A DNA stretch of 64,000 nucleotides from Nocardioides ganghwensis (GCF_014779655.1 NZ_JACXYX010000005.1:186001-250000); one strand, 5' to 3'; counted from the first letter of the stretch, positions 8,740 through 17,220 are shown. The notes: a model not told the origin generated them from the sequence alone. Translations and numbers: made by a program.

Positions 8740-9003
8740 GTGAAGGAGTTCGTCGTCTACACGGTCATGCGGATCGTGCTGTTCATGGCCTCGTTCGGCA
8801 TCGTGGTGGGGATCATGGCGCTCGCGTTCGACGGTCGCTACAACCTGTTCTGGGCGATCATCCTCGCCTTCCTCATCTCCGGCGTGGCGTCCTACTTCAT
8901 CCTCAACCGCCAGCGCGAGGCCTTCGCGCGGCGCGTCGAGGCGCGCGCGGCCAAGGCGTCGGCCGCCTTCGAGGAACGCAAGGCCCGCGAGGACCGGGAC
9001 TGA
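8740..9003 (+). CDS. DUF4229-like small membrane protein
   Basis: An 87-residue protein with two hydrophobic helices (about 5-28 and 35-55) and a basic, Ala/Arg/Glu-rich cytoplasmic helix that could be a coiled coil. This layout matches the actinobacterial DUF4229 family, whose function is unknown. The GTG start follows TAGTCT by 6 bases and no RBS is seen. The next gene begins 16 bases after its stop, so they may be cotranscribed. Confidence 0.75.
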   Translation: MKEFVVYTVMRIVLFMASFGIVVGIMALAFDGRYNLFWAIILAFLISGVASYFILNRQREAFARRVEARAAKASAAFEERKAREDRD

Positions 9004-9019
9004 CCCTCGGGTCCACGCC

Positions 9020-10117
9020 ATGGCGACGCTGCGCGTGACCCGCGGACAGGCACTCGCCTGGCGCCTGGGGCGGCACCACCTGCTCGCCGGTGCCGCCGAC
9101 GCGACCGAGGTCGTCAGGACCCTGACGGCCGTGTCGGTCTTCGGCTCCGACCCCGACCTGTCCGTACGCCGACGGCTCGCGTCGCCCGGCCCGCCCGGAG
9201 AGGTGCAGCGGGCCCTCGCCGACGGTCGGCTGGTGCGCACCTGGTCCTTCCGCGGGTCGGTGCAGGTGATGGCGCCGGAGACGGCCGGCGCCTACCTCGC
9301 GGTCCGCTCGGCCGGACGGCAGTGGGAGCGGAAGAGCTGGGTCGAGCACTACCGGCTCGCGGCGGACGACTGGCCCGACCTGCGCGCGGTGGTGCGTGAG
9401 GTCGTCGCCGACGGCCCGGTGCCGCCGCAGGCCGTGGCCGACGTCCTCGCGGGCTCGGCCCGCTTCGGGCACCTGGCGCCGGAGTTCGCCGAGCCCAACC
9501 ACACCCTGCTCAAGCCGTTCGCCTGGCAGGGCGACATCGCCCTCGGGCCCGACCTCGCCGGCCCGCTGGTGCTGCAGAGCCCGAGCGCGGCGCCCGGCTG
9601 GGCCGGCATCCCCGACCTCGACGAGGCGGGGCCGCAGACGGTGCTGGAGTACGTCGACGCGTACGGCCCCACGACCCCCGACCACGTGCACTACTGGCTG
9701 GGCGAGGGCCTGAGCGCCGGGCGCACGCGCCTCGCGCGGTGGTGGCGCGAGGTGCGGGACGACCTGGTCGAGGTCGACGTCGAGGGTGAGACCCGCTGGC
9801 ACGTCGCCGAGCGCGCCGACGAGCTGGCCGGCACGCGCGCGCAGCCGACCGTGGTCCTCCTTCCCGGCAAGGACGACTGGGTGATGGGCCCGGGCACCAA
9901 GGACGCGTGGGTCGTGCCTGACGGCCTCCGCACCGACATGACCCGCGGCGCCGCCCCGGTGCTCGTCGACGGGGTCGTCGCAGGCACGTGGCGGGTCGTC
10001 GGCGACGCGCTCGAGGTGACCACGCCGCCGTCCCCAGACCTGACCGGGGACCTGTCGGCCGAGGTCGCTCGGCTGGGCTCCCTCCTGGGCAGCGCGCTCG
10101 AGCTCAGAACCCGGTGA
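9020..10117 (+). CDS. Winged-helix DNA-binding protein of the AlkZ-like (HTH_42) family
   Basis: A 365-residue protein resembling the actinobacterial winged-helix DNA-binding proteins related to the DNA glycosylase AlkZ/YcaQ. Supporting segments are the N-terminal tandem winged-helix pattern, the central LVRTWSFRGSVQVM strand pair and the C-terminal VVLLPGKDDWVMG and PVLVDGVVAGTWR segments. AlkZ unhooks interstrand crosslinks using a Gln-x-Gln motif. The corresponding region here (about VSVFGSDPDLSVRRRL) does not show it, so glycosylase activity is doubtful. It begins 16 bases after the DUF4229 gene and overlaps the convergent acetyltransferase gene by 14 bases. Family assignment is moderately sure; function is open. 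Confidence 0.75.
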   Translation: MATLRVTRGQALAWRLGRHHLLAGAADATEVVRTLTAVSVFGSDPDLSVRRRLASPGPPGEVQRALADGRLVRTWSFRGSVQVMAPETAGAYLAVRSAGRQWERKSWVEHYRLAADDWPDLRAVVREVVADGPVPPQAVADVLAGSARFGHLAPEFAEPNHTLLKPFAWQGDIALGPDLAGPLVLQSPSAAPGWAGIPDLDEAGPQTVLEYVDAYGPTTPDHVHYWLGEGLSAGRTRLARWWREVRDDLVEVDVEGETRWHVAERADELAGTRAQPTVVLLPGKDDWVMGPGTKDAWVVPDGLRTDMTRGAAPVLVDGVVAGTWRVVGDALEVTTPPSPDLTGDLSAEVARLGSLLGSALELRTR

Positions 10118-11360
10118 GGCTGTAGGCCGGCTCGCTCAGGTCGGCCATCGCGGCGAGGCGGCGTACGGCCTCCTCGGTGCCGTCGAGACGACCCGCGCGG
10201 TGCAGCTGCCGTACGGGCGCGCCGCCGAGGTAGAGGGTCCCCAGTGTCTCCGCAGCGAGGCGTACGTCTGCCTCGTCGTCGGTGGGCGTCACGGTCGCGA
10301 CGCCTCCGGCGGCGGTCACCGCGAAGCGTCCGGCCGCGTACGCCTGCGGGTCGTCGACCTCGATCACGAGCGAGCCGTCGGCCGCCCACGGGCGGGCGGC
10401 GAGGCAGCGCGGCACGTCGAGGACGCGGAGCCAGAGGAATTCCTGGACCTCGGTCGTCCTCACCCGGTTGAGGTCCGTGAGGGCCCACATCAGCGGGTCC
10501 TCGGGGTGGAACAGGTTGAAGGTGACCTTGGCGACCCGGTCCATGTCGCCCAGGAACGACCAGAGGGCGAGCTGTGCCTGCGGGGTGAGCGTCGCCATCT
10601 CGTCGACCTTGACCGTGTTGTCCTCGCCGGGCTTCCAGAGGGCGAAGCCGTCGACGGCGCCGCCCGCGTCGAGGTGCACGGCGGCGCGGACCTTGCGGTT
10701 GGCGCCGCCGCTGCTGGGGTCCCACGCGCCGGTGTGCATGTCCTCGTACTGCGCGGGCCACTCGACCGAGCCGCGCTGGCGGGCGTGGAAGGTGTCGAAG
10801 ACGGCCTTGACGTGCGGCCACGCGTCGGCGGGCTCGACGAGCTCGACGCGACCCGGGTCGACGAAGTCGCGGAACCCGAACCCGGGCGTCGTGTCGACCT
10901 CGACGCCCACGCGGAAGGTCGCCGGGCCGAAGCCCCACCGGCCGTAGATGGTGGCCTCGGCGGCCGTGAGCGCGGCCATCGGCACGCCCTGCGCGACGGC
11001 GTCGGCGAGGTCGTCCTCGATCAGGCGGCGCAGCAGGCCCTTGCGGCGATGGGTGGCGCTCGTGGTGACGTCGGTGATCATCCGCAGCGGCAGCAGCTCG
11101 CGGCCCGCGTTGAGCGTCTTGTCGAGGCTGGCGTAGGTCGCGACGGGCATGGGGCCCGCGCCGAACTCGCCCTCGGGGAGCCACGCGCCGCGGACGGTCA
11201 CCCCGTCGGCGCGGTAGTGCTTCACCCACCTCTCGACGGAGTCGTCCTCGGGGCGGTCGTCGCGGAAGCCGCGCAGGACCGCCTCGATCCACCCGCGGCG
11301 CCGGGCGGCGGCCTCGGGGGAGTCGTCGGAGAAGTCGAGGATGTCGAAGTCGTAGTCCAC
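10104..11360 (-). CDS. Eis-type GNAT N-acetyltransferase
   Basis: A 418-residue acetyl-CoA-dependent acetyltransferase of the Eis family, which acetylates amines on varied substrates (aminoglycosides and polyamines in studied members). The acetyl-CoA loop VTTSATHRRKGLLRRL (98-113) is clear. The proposed general-acid Tyr is Y139 in EATIYGRWGFG, and the chain ends in Phe, matching the Eis use of the C-terminal carboxylate as base. A second GNAT-like domain and a sterol-carrier-like C-terminal domain are expected from the length. The start is GTG, with TAGCGT ending 6 bases upstream and no RBS. It is convergent with the AlkZ-like gene. The natural substrate is unknown. Confidence 0.88.
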   Translation of the reverse strand: MDYDFDILDFSDDSPEAAARRRGWIEAVLRGFRDDRPEDDSVERWVKHYRADGVTVRGAWLPEGEFGAGPMPVATYASLDKTLNAGRELLPLRMITDVTTSATHRRKGLLRRLIEDDLADAVAQGVPMAALTAAEATIYGRWGFGPATFRVGVEVDTTPGFGFRDFVDPGRVELVEPADAWPHVKAVFDTFHARQRGSVEWPAQYEDMHTGAWDPSSGGANRKVRAAVHLDAGGAVDGFALWKPGEDNTVKVDEMATLTPQAQLALWSFLGDMDRVAKVTFNLFHPEDPLMWALTDLNRVRTTEVQEFLWLRVLDVPRCLAARPWAADGSLVIEVDDPQAYAAGRFAVTAAGGVATVTPTDDEADVRLAAETLGTLYLGGAPVRQLHRAGRLDGTEEAVRRLAAMADLSEPAYSLTGF

Positions 11361-11366
11361 CCGGTC

Positions 11367-11372
11367 ACGCTA
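11367..11372 (-). promoter_or_regulatory. -10-like hexamer TAGCGT of the Eis-like gene
   Basis: On the minus strand TAGCGT is followed by six bases and the GTG start codon at 11360. There is no Shine-Dalgarno sequence, so a leaderless transcript is likely. Confidence 0.5.
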
Positions 11373-11399
11373 GTGAGCGCCGCCCGGACGGGCCACGGG

Positions 11400-12275
11400 T
11401 TATCCGAGGAGGAGCAGCGGCACCGCGACCAGCACGGACCAGATCAGCTCCGAGGCGCCCGTCGCGGCCAGGACCGGGATGAGCGCCGGACCCTGTGCGC
11501 CGCCGAGGACGGCCCGCGTCGGGACGGCCGCGCGCGCGAGGAAGCCGAGCCCGACCAGCGCCCACCACGTCGTGGCGGCGGCGACCGCGACGACCGCGGC
11601 GGCTGCGACCAGGACGAGGAAGGCGTACAGGTAGCGGGTGCGCTCGTCGCCGAGGCGTACGGCGAGGGTGCGCTTGCCGGCGACGGTGTCGGTCGGGATG
11701 TCGCGCAGGTTGTTGGCGACGAGGATGGCGCAGGCCAGGGCGCCGATGCCGGTGCCGGCGTAGAGCGCGGGCCACTCCCACGTCTCCGTCTGGACGTAGG
11801 TCGTGCCGACCACCGCGACCAGGCCGAAGAAGACGAACACCATCACCTCGCCGAGCCCGAGGTAGCCGTAGGGCTTGTCGCCGCCGGTGTAGAACCAGGC
11901 GGCCACCACGCACACGAGGCCCACGGCGACCAGCCACCACGCGGTGGTCGCCGCGAGGACCAGGCCGGCCACGGCCGCCACGCCGAAGGCGGCGAAGGCG
12001 GCGGTCTTCACCGCGCGCGGCGTCGCCGCACCCGAGCCGACCAGGCGCATCGGACCGACCCGGTCGGCGTCGGTGCCGCGGATGCCGTCGGAGTAGTCGT
12101 TGGCGTAGTTGACCCCGACCTGGAGCGCGAGGCTGACGACCAGTGCGAGCAGGGCCTTCCACCACACGACCTGGTCGACGTACGCCGCGACGCCGGTGCC
12201 GGCGAGCACGGGCGCGACCGCAGCGGGGAGGGTGCGGGGGCGGGCGCCGGCGATCCAGTCAGCGGTGGAGGTCAC
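11400..12275 (-). CDS. menA: 1,4-dihydroxy-2-naphthoate polyprenyltransferase
   Basis: MenA attaches the polyprenyl chain to 1,4-dihydroxy-2-naphthoate in the membrane, giving demethylmenaquinone. The 291-residue protein has about eight or nine hydrophobic helices. The first Asp-rich prenyl-diphosphate site is NYANDYSDGIRGTD (56-69), and the second is NNLRDIPTD with D192 and D196. It precedes the MenG step, and its side-chain donor could come from the polyprenyl synthase at 43.8 kb. The GTG start at 12275 overlaps the end of the MFS gene by 17 bases, so the two are cotranscribed. This is unusual because no men gene is directly adjacent; menE lies 5.6 kb away on the other strand. Confidence 0.94.
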   Translation of the reverse strand: MTSTADWIAGARPRTLPAAVAPVLAGTGVAAYVDQVVWWKALLALVVSLALQVGVNYANDYSDGIRGTDADRVGPMRLVGSGAATPRAVKTAAFAAFGVAAVAGLVLAATTAWWLVAVGLVCVVAAWFYTGGDKPYGYLGLGEVMVFVFFGLVAVVGTTYVQTETWEWPALYAGTGIGALACAILVANNLRDIPTDTVAGKRTLAVRLGDERTRYLYAFLVLVAAAAVVAVAAATTWWALVGLGFLARAAVPTRAVLGGAQGPALIPVLAATGASELIWSVLVAVPLLLLG

Positions 12276-13614
12276 CGGTGGATTCTGGCAGGGGCGCGTC
12301 GGGCTCCATCGGCAAGGGCTCCTGGGAGACCGCGAGGTCCACGTGCACCGGTTCGCTCGCCCGGGCGTCCGCGAGGATGTCGGCGGGGACGTGCTGCTCG
12401 AGGAAGCGCCGGCCCGCGTGCGCGGACTTGTGCAGGCCTGCCGCGGCGACGACGACGATCGCCGCGATCGTGAGCCAGCCGAAGGCGCCCCACTCCATCG
12501 CGAGGAAGCCGTAGGCCGCCGGCGCCCAGAACCGCCCGAGCGTGCCGCCGAGCTCGGAGACCCCCTGGTAGTCGCCGCGGCGACGGGGGTCCATCAGCTC
12601 GGCCTCGAGGGTCCAGCCCGAGGCGGAGAGGAACAGCTCGGCCCAGGTGAGGACGATGTGGCCGAGGAAGAACAGGACGATGGTCATCCAGCCGGTCGTC
12701 TCGTGCGTGGCCAGCGTGACGAGGCACGTCAGGACGAAGAAGAGGGTGGACAGCCGTACGGCGCGCAGGGCGGTCTCGACGTTGCGGATGCCGCGCGAGG
12801 CGAGCCGCGGCAGCACGATGCACATGACCGTGTTGGTGCCGAAGAGCACCGCGACCAGCACCTTGGGCGCGTCGGTCTCGGTCACCAGCCACACCGGGAT
12901 GACGGTGTGCAGCAGCACCTGGTTGGTCCACATGACGCCGGTGAAGAAGGTGACCGCGATCCAGCTGCGGTTGCGGATGGCTGGGATGCCCTCGGGCTTC
13001 ACCCGCGGCTCGGAGCTGCGTACGTCGTGGGTGGCGTCGGGCAGCCGGGGGATCGCGGCACTGTTGAGCAGGAACAGCACGGCGCTCAGCAGGGGCGACC
13101 AGCGGAGCACGTCGGTGCCGAAGGCGATCGCGCCGCCTCCGAGGAAGGCGCCGATGCTGAAGCCGACGTTGAGCGCGGAGTAGAGGTAGGCACGCGACTC
13201 GACCCGCTCCGCCGGAGGCAGGATGTCGATGACGTACGCCCCGTGCGCCGTGCCGCCGAGCGTGCCGGCGACCTCCATCGCGACGGCGAGCGCGACGTAC
13301 TCGGGGAAGCTGTCGATGAACGGCCAGGCCAGGAACAGCGCTCCCTGCATCGCGGCGGACAGCGTCCACATGCGCTTGGGCCCGAAGTGGTCGACCAGCT
13401 TGCCCATCGGCACGGCGACGATGAAGCTCGCCACGGCGGCGATCGTGAGGCCGATGCCCACCTCGGCCAGTGAGAGGCCCACCACCAGGGTGAAGAAGAC
13501 GGCCGATCCGGCGAGGAACGCGCCGTCGCCCGAGGCGAAGAGCAGGGACTGGACCGACAGCCTGCGGGCGAGGGTGGACGGGGGCGTGGCGTAGTTCTTC
13601 AGGGCGGTGAGCAT
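12259..13614 (-). CDS. MFS transporter
   Basis: A 451-residue major facilitator with about twelve hydrophobic segments. The MFS loop motif appears as MGKLVDHFGPKRM after the second helix (about residue 70), and a central cytoplasmic loop lies near residue 210. The acidic C-terminal tail is long and hydrophilic (about 55 residues). GGGGAGGA upstream of the ATG at 13614 is a good ribosome site. It overlaps menA at its 3' end, so a link with quinone metabolism is possible, but the substrate cannot be inferred. The closest general type is a drug or metabolite exporter. Confidence 0.88.
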   Translation of the reverse strand: MLTALKNYATPPSTLARRLSVQSLLFASGDGAFLAGSAVFFTLVVGLSLAEVGIGLTIAAVASFIVAVPMGKLVDHFGPKRMWTLSAAMQGALFLAWPFIDSFPEYVALAVAMEVAGTLGGTAHGAYVIDILPPAERVESRAYLYSALNVGFSIGAFLGGGAIAFGTDVLRWSPLLSAVLFLLNSAAIPRLPDATHDVRSSEPRVKPEGIPAIRNRSWIAVTFFTGVMWTNQVLLHTVIPVWLVTETDAPKVLVAVLFGTNTVMCIVLPRLASRGIRNVETALRAVRLSTLFFVLTCLVTLATHETTGWMTIVLFFLGHIVLTWAELFLSASGWTLEAELMDPRRRGDYQGVSELGGTLGRFWAPAAYGFLAMEWGAFGWLTIAAIVVVAAAGLHKSAHAGRRFLEQHVPADILADARASEPVHVDLAVSQEPLPMEPDAPLPESTGDLHR

Positions 13615-13851
13615 CGCCGGTCATCCTCCCCCGCGGGACCGACAGTCGTCCTGCGATTTTCGGCCGGGGCAGTGGGTGGCGGGCGTGCTCTCGGTCACGC
13701 CTCGCTGGTCGAGCAGCCGGTCACCCGCTTCGGTGGTCGTGCGGTCGACGTATAGAGACCCGGCTCTGGGTTGCACTCGAGGAGGTCGCGGCCACGCTTC
13801 GAGCAGCGCGGACGCGTCGACTCACGATGCAGGCGGTTCACGCCCGTCGGG

Positions 13852-14193
13852 CTAGGGGCCGCCCATGAGGCCGTACACGTAGACGCTCCACCCGTCCTTC
13901 ACGTAGAGGAGGGTGCTTGTGCCCGAGGGGCGTCCGGTCTTGAAGATCTGCCCGCCACCGAGAGTCTCGCCCTTGAGCACCGCGTCAGGGGGCACTCCTC
14001 CGGACTGCTTGCCTCCACGGTCGTAGTCCCTGCCCTCGAAGTGAATCTTGGGTGGGGCTGGCGAAGGTGACAGCGTCCACTCCCAGCCGTAGCCGTGGAC
14101 CTGAGTCGCGCGAGCGCCAAGCGCGACGACACTTACGCTCGCCAAGAGAAGGCATACACGGATGATGTTCCGTCGACTGGCCGCGTTCCCCAT
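13852..14193 (-). CDS. Hypothetical secreted or membrane-anchored protein (113 aa)
   Basis: A 113-residue protein with an N-terminal hydrophobic helix (IIRVCLLLASVSVVALGA), probably a signal peptide or anchor. A short Gly-rich, Trp-containing extracellular domain follows, with many prolines, and ends in YVYGLMGGP. No family was recognised. TACGCT ends 6 bases before the ATG on the minus strand and no RBS is present, supporting this start. It lies between the MFS gene and the HNH gene and has no close neighbour on its strand. Codon use is somewhat less GC-biased than in the core genes, so it may be lineage-specific. Confidence 0.6.
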   Translation of the reverse strand: MGNAASRRNIIRVCLLLASVSVVALGARATQVHGYGWEWTLSPSPAPPKIHFEGRDYDRGGKQSGGVPPDAVLKGETLGGGQIFKTGRPSGTSTLLYVKDGWSVYVYGLMGGP

Positions 14194-14199
14194 GTCCCA

Positions 14200-14205
14200 A
14201 GCGTA
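14200..14205 (-). promoter_or_regulatory. -10-like hexamer TACGCT
   Basis: It lies six bases upstream of the ATG at 14193 on the minus strand, in a leaderless arrangement. The identical hexamer with the same spacing precedes menG. Confidence 0.5.
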
Positions 14206-14320
14206 GGGCTACAGCCGGTGATGCGTGTGGGCTGAGATTGTGCTTGGAGCGTAGGGCACATGTTCGGAAATACTCCTCCACAGTCCTGTTCTCGCAGGTC
14301 GGAGTGTCGGTGGGCTCTGG

Positions 14321-14326
14321 GAGACT
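14321..14326 (+). promoter_or_regulatory. -10-like hexamer GAGACT of the first DUF222-HNH gene
   Basis: It ends six bases before the ATG at 14333, and the intervening GGACCC is not a ribosome site. It is a weaker match to TANNNT than the others. Confidence 0.35.
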
Positions 14327-14332
14327 GGACCC

Positions 14333-15856
14333 ATGTCCACCACCGCTCCGGCACCCGCCACCAGCACCCGGCTCTCGAGCCGTGTGGTGCTGGATCGGGC
14401 GGTGGCGGCGATGCGTGCGAAGCGGCGTGTCGAGGTCGAAGTCATGGAGTCCGCATTGGCCTGGGCGCACGCGCACACCGTGACCGACGAGGAGGTCGCG
14501 GCGGGGTGGCGTTCGGAGACGATCCGTACTCCCGGCACGGCGGCGGCACTGTTCGGGGAGCGTCCCCTCCCGATCGCCGGAGACGGGACCCCGTTGGTCG
14601 CGGAGTTCGCGGTGATCGAGCTCGCGGGCGTGTTGGAGCAGTCCCACGAGGCGACGCTGGCGTTGTTGGGTGACGTGCTGGACCTGGCCCACCGCCTGCC
14701 ACGCCTGTGGGCACTTGTCCGCTCGCTCGACGTTCCGGTGCGGCTGGCCCGGGAGGCGGCGCGGGTGTCGCGGGACCTCGACGTGGTCGCGGCCGGGCAC
14801 GCGGACCGGCTGCTGGTGTGGCAGCCGCGTCGGCTCAACCCGCACCGCGTGGGGGTGCTGGTCCACGAGGCCCGGTTGTACGCCGACCCGGACCGCGCGA
14901 TCGCCGACCACGACGAGGCCCTCGCCGCCCGCCGCGTCGAGGTGCACCACGAGCAGGGAGCGCCTGGGGTGAGCGAGGTGTTCATGAGTCTCGACACCGC
15001 CGATGCGATCGCGTTCGACAACACGGTGTCGACGATGGCCACCACGATGAAGGCGCTGGGTCACCACGGCGACCTCGGCGTACGACGGGCTCATGCGGTC
15101 GGGCTGCTGGCCGACCCCCAGCAGGCGCTGGATCTGCTGGCCGCTGCGGATGTCGCGGACCCCGACCGTGAGGTCGACCCCGACCGGGACGAGGCGGTGT
15201 GCGTGGCCGAGGAGGCCGCCTACGCCGCCGCGGACCCGTTCCGCCGCCCCACCACCCACCCGCGAAACGGCCAGACAGGCCAGACAGGCCGGACAGGCGG
15301 GTCGGGTGAGGTGCGGCTGGTCCTGCACGTGACTGACCGCGACCTCATCGCTCACGACCAGTCGGTTGACTCGCACGGCATCGATCCGCGCGGTGTCGCG
15401 CGCAGCGACGAGCTCGGGCCGATGCTGTTGGGCCGGCTCCAGGCGTGGCTGCTCACCGCAGGCAAGGTGGTCATCCAGCCCGTCCTCGACGCAGAGCGGA
15501 TGCCTGCGGTGGACGCGCACGACCCGCCCACCCGGATGGCCGCCGCGGTCCGGCTGCGCGACGGCACGTGCGTGTTCCCCGGCTGCAACCGACCCTCCGA
15601 CCGGGCCGACCTCGACCACATCACCGCGTACGTCCCCATCGACGACGGCGGACCACCCGGACAGACCCACCCGAACAACCTCGCGCCCTTGTGTCGGCGG
15701 CACCACCGGGCCAAGACCTTCGGCGCCTTCACCTACCACCGACGACCCGACGGCGCGTACGAGTGGACCCTCCCCTCAGGGCGACGGATCACCACCGACC
15801 CACCACGCCCACGACCCAGACCTGACCGCCCCGATGAGCCCGACCACTTCACGTGA
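14333..15856 (+). CDS. DUF222 / 13E12-type HNH endonuclease-domain protein (copy 1)
   Basis: A 507-residue protein of the multi-copy actinobacterial DUF222-HNH family. The N-terminal two thirds are the helical DUF222 domain, including GTPLVAEFAVIELAG and HRLPRLWAL. The C-terminal HNH nuclease fold has a zinc/His core, CVFPGC (C413, C418), LDHITAY, and NLAPLCRRHH near 450. Such proteins are numerous in Nocardioides, and their role is unknown; DNA nicking or a mobile-element-like habit is suspected. A Gln-Thr-Gly tandem repeat separates the two domains. A second member lies at 47.3-48.8 kb on the other strand. It is convergent with the sigma gene, 11 bases apart. The ATG follows GAGACT by six bases. 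Confidence 0.88.
   Translation: MSTTAPAPATSTRLSSRVVLDRAVAAMRAKRRVEVEVMESALAWAHAHTVTDEEVAAGWRSETIRTPGTAAALFGERPLPIAGDGTPLVAEFAVIELAGVLEQSHEATLALLGDVLDLAHRLPRLWALVRSLDVPVRLAREAARVSRDLDVVAAGHADRLLVWQPRRLNPHRVGVLVHEARLYADPDRAIADHDEALAARRVEVHHEQGAPGVSEVFMSLDTADAIAFDNTVSTMATTMKALGHHGDLGVRRAHAVGLLADPQQALDLLAAADVADPDREVDPDRDEAVCVAEEAAYAAADPFRRPTTHPRNGQTGQTGRTGGSGEVRLVLHVTDRDLIAHDQSVDSHGIDPRGVARSDELGPMLLGRLQAWLLTAGKVVIQPVLDAERMPAVDAHDPPTRMAAAVRLRDGTCVFPGCNRPSDRADLDHITAYVPIDDGGPPGQTHPNNLAPLCRRHHRAKTFGAFTYHRRPDGAYEWTLPSGRRITTDPPRPRPRPDRPDEPDHFT
15271..15297 (+). repeat. Three 9-base tandem repeats in the HNH gene
   Basis: Units CCAGACAGG, CCAGACAGG and CCGGACAGG encode a QTG-like tripeptide run in the linker between the DUF222 and HNH domains. 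The unit length is a multiple of three, so copy-number change would keep the frame. Confidence 0.8.
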
Positions 15857-15867
15857 TCGGGCCATCC

Positions 15868-16617
15868 TCACGCCACTGGCAGCTGGCCGCCGAGCACGTT
15901 GCGGATGTCCTTCAGGATGCGAGTCAGGACTCGGGACACCTGCGCCTGCGTGAGCCCCACTGCTTCACCGATCTCCTGCTGCGACCGCTCTTCGTAGAAC
16001 CGCAGGTAAACGATGCGTCGGTCACGGGCCGACAGGTTCCGGACGGCCGGCTCGAGCATGACGGACGCCTCGGCAGCGTCGTACGCCCGGTCGTCGGCGC
16101 CGAGCCGGTCGCAGAACGCAGAGGCGCTGTCGCCCACGGGTGCGTCGAGAGTCGAGGGAGCGAAGCAGCCGTCGACTGACAGGGCTTCGACGACGTCGCT
16201 CACGTCGACGTCGAGGTGGGCGGCGAGCTCGCTGGGTCGCGGTGCGTGACCGAGGATGGCGAGCAGCTCGTCCTGGGCCTGCCCGATCCGTGCCTGGAGC
16301 TCCTGGACCCGGCGTGGTGGGCGGACCATCCACCCACAGTCGCGGAAGTGGCGGCGCAGCTCGCCGCGGATGGTGGGGACGGCGAAGGACATGAACGCGT
16401 GACCGGCATCCGGGTCGAACCTGTGCGCTGCCTTGGTCAGACCGAGCAGCGCCACCTGCTCGAGGTCGTCGAGGTCGATGCCCCGGTTGCGGTAGCGCAG
16501 TGCCATGGACCTGGCGACCTCGAGATGAGCCTCGATGAGCTCGTCGACGAGGAGGTTGCGCCTCGACACGTGGTGGGGCGATTCGAGCTCGTAGATAGTG
16601 ACCTGCACATCGACCAC
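15868..16617 (-). CDS. RNA polymerase sigma factor, SigF/SigB (group 3) family
   Basis: A 249-residue alternative sigma factor. Region 2 reads LDDLEQVALLGLTKAAHRFD with FMSFAVPTIRGELRRH, region 3 lies in the middle, and region 4 has a helix-turn-helix (EERSQQEIGEAVGLTQAQVSRVLTRIL). This matches the stress and development SigB/F/G type. The GTG at 16617 was chosen because GGGAAGGA precedes it at good spacing. Two other GTGs (16608, 16650) and a longer frame to 16722 are possible. Relatives are usually encoded next to an anti-sigma kinase (RsbW type) and an anti-anti-sigma factor; neither is in the flanking genes here. Its stop faces the HNH gene. What it transcribes is unknown. Confidence 0.92.
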   Translation of the reverse strand: MVDVQVTIYELESPHHVSRRNLLVDELIEAHLEVARSMALRYRNRGIDLDDLEQVALLGLTKAAHRFDPDAGHAFMSFAVPTIRGELRRHFRDCGWMVRPPRRVQELQARIGQAQDELLAILGHAPRPSELAAHLDVDVSDVVEALSVDGCFAPSTLDAPVGDSASAFCDRLGADDRAYDAAEASVMLEPAVRNLSARDRRIVYLRFYEERSQQEIGEAVGLTQAQVSRVLTRILKDIRNVLGGQLPVA

Positions 16618-16739
16618 GGCCGTGGTCCTTCCCGCTCTCCGGGCACTCACCGTGGTCTCCAGTGAGCCGTGTGGGGCAAAGGATCTACACCACCGCGACG
16701 ACCCGCCACAAGGCTCGATCACCCTTTCGTGGGGTCCTC

Positions 16740-16928
16740 CTACCGCCCCGGGCCACGGTCGTCCGAGCCGTCGTCCGGACTCCCGCCCGACGCGTCCTCG
16801 GGCCGCCCGCGCGCCATGTCCCGTGTGTCCCGCTCGATCCCCTGGGCGCGGCGCTTCTCGAAGAGCAGGATGGCGACGACCACCCCGGCCATCACGAGGA
16901 CGGTCAGCGCGAGGCGGTAGACGTCCAT
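16740..16928 (-). CDS. Small membrane protein (62 aa), unknown function
   Basis: A single hydrophobic helix (RLALTVLVMAGVVVAILLF) is followed by a basic stretch and a Gly/Asp/Ser-rich hydrophilic tail. It starts 4 bases after the DUF1330 stop on the same strand, which suggests an operon. No family was recognised. The coding bias and the position favour a real gene over a chance reading frame. Confidence 0.55.
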   Translation of the reverse strand: MDVYRLALTVLVMAGVVVAILLFEKRRAQGIERDTRDMARGRPEDASGGSPDDGSDDRGPGR

Positions 16929-16932
16929 CCGG

Positions 16933-17220
16933 TCAGGCTCCCGGCACCACGCGCATGTCGCGGTCGGCGCCGCCGTCGAGCGCGCGCAGCGCCTCCTGGT
17001 AGGCCTCGCTCTCGTGCGCAGCGACCGCGGCCTCGACCGAGTCGAACCGGATGACCACGGTGCGGGTCGCCTCGCCCTTCTCGAAGGTCGCCTCGGGCAT
17101 CCCGCGGACCAGGAACGTCCCGCCGGCGGCGCGCAGGGCGGGGCCGGCGAGCTCGGCGTACGCCGCGACCTTCGCGGGGTCGTGCACGGCCTGGTAGGTG
17201 GTGATCCAGTAGGCAGTCAT
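16933..17220 (-). CDS. DUF1330 family protein
   Basis: A 95-residue ferredoxin-like alpha/beta barrel protein of the DUF1330 family, recognised by the N-terminal AYWITTYQAVHDPAKVAAY and the middle RTVVIRFDSVEAA segments. Members are dimeric and of unknown function. The ATG at 17220 follows TAGGCT by 6 bases with no RBS. It lies between the small membrane protein (4 bases downstream) and the P-loop kinase gene (10 bases upstream on the same strand), so a three-gene minus-strand unit is possible. The strong -10 suggests its own start. Confidence 0.85.
   Translation of the reverse strand: MTAYWITTYQAVHDPAKVAAYAELAGPALRAAGGTFLVRGMPEATFEKGEATRTVVIRFDSVEAAVAAHESEAYQEALRALDGGADRDMRVVPGA

Noticed and set aside
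10200..12473. 757-codon open frame on the plus strand
   Set aside because: It is antisense to the Eis-like and menA genes; long antisense frames are expected at this GC content.
13615..13851. Small gene in the 237-base gap
   Set aside because: A short frame at 13607-13855 is Arg/Ser-rich without motifs or a ribosome site; only fragments of GC-rich intergenic sequence are visible.
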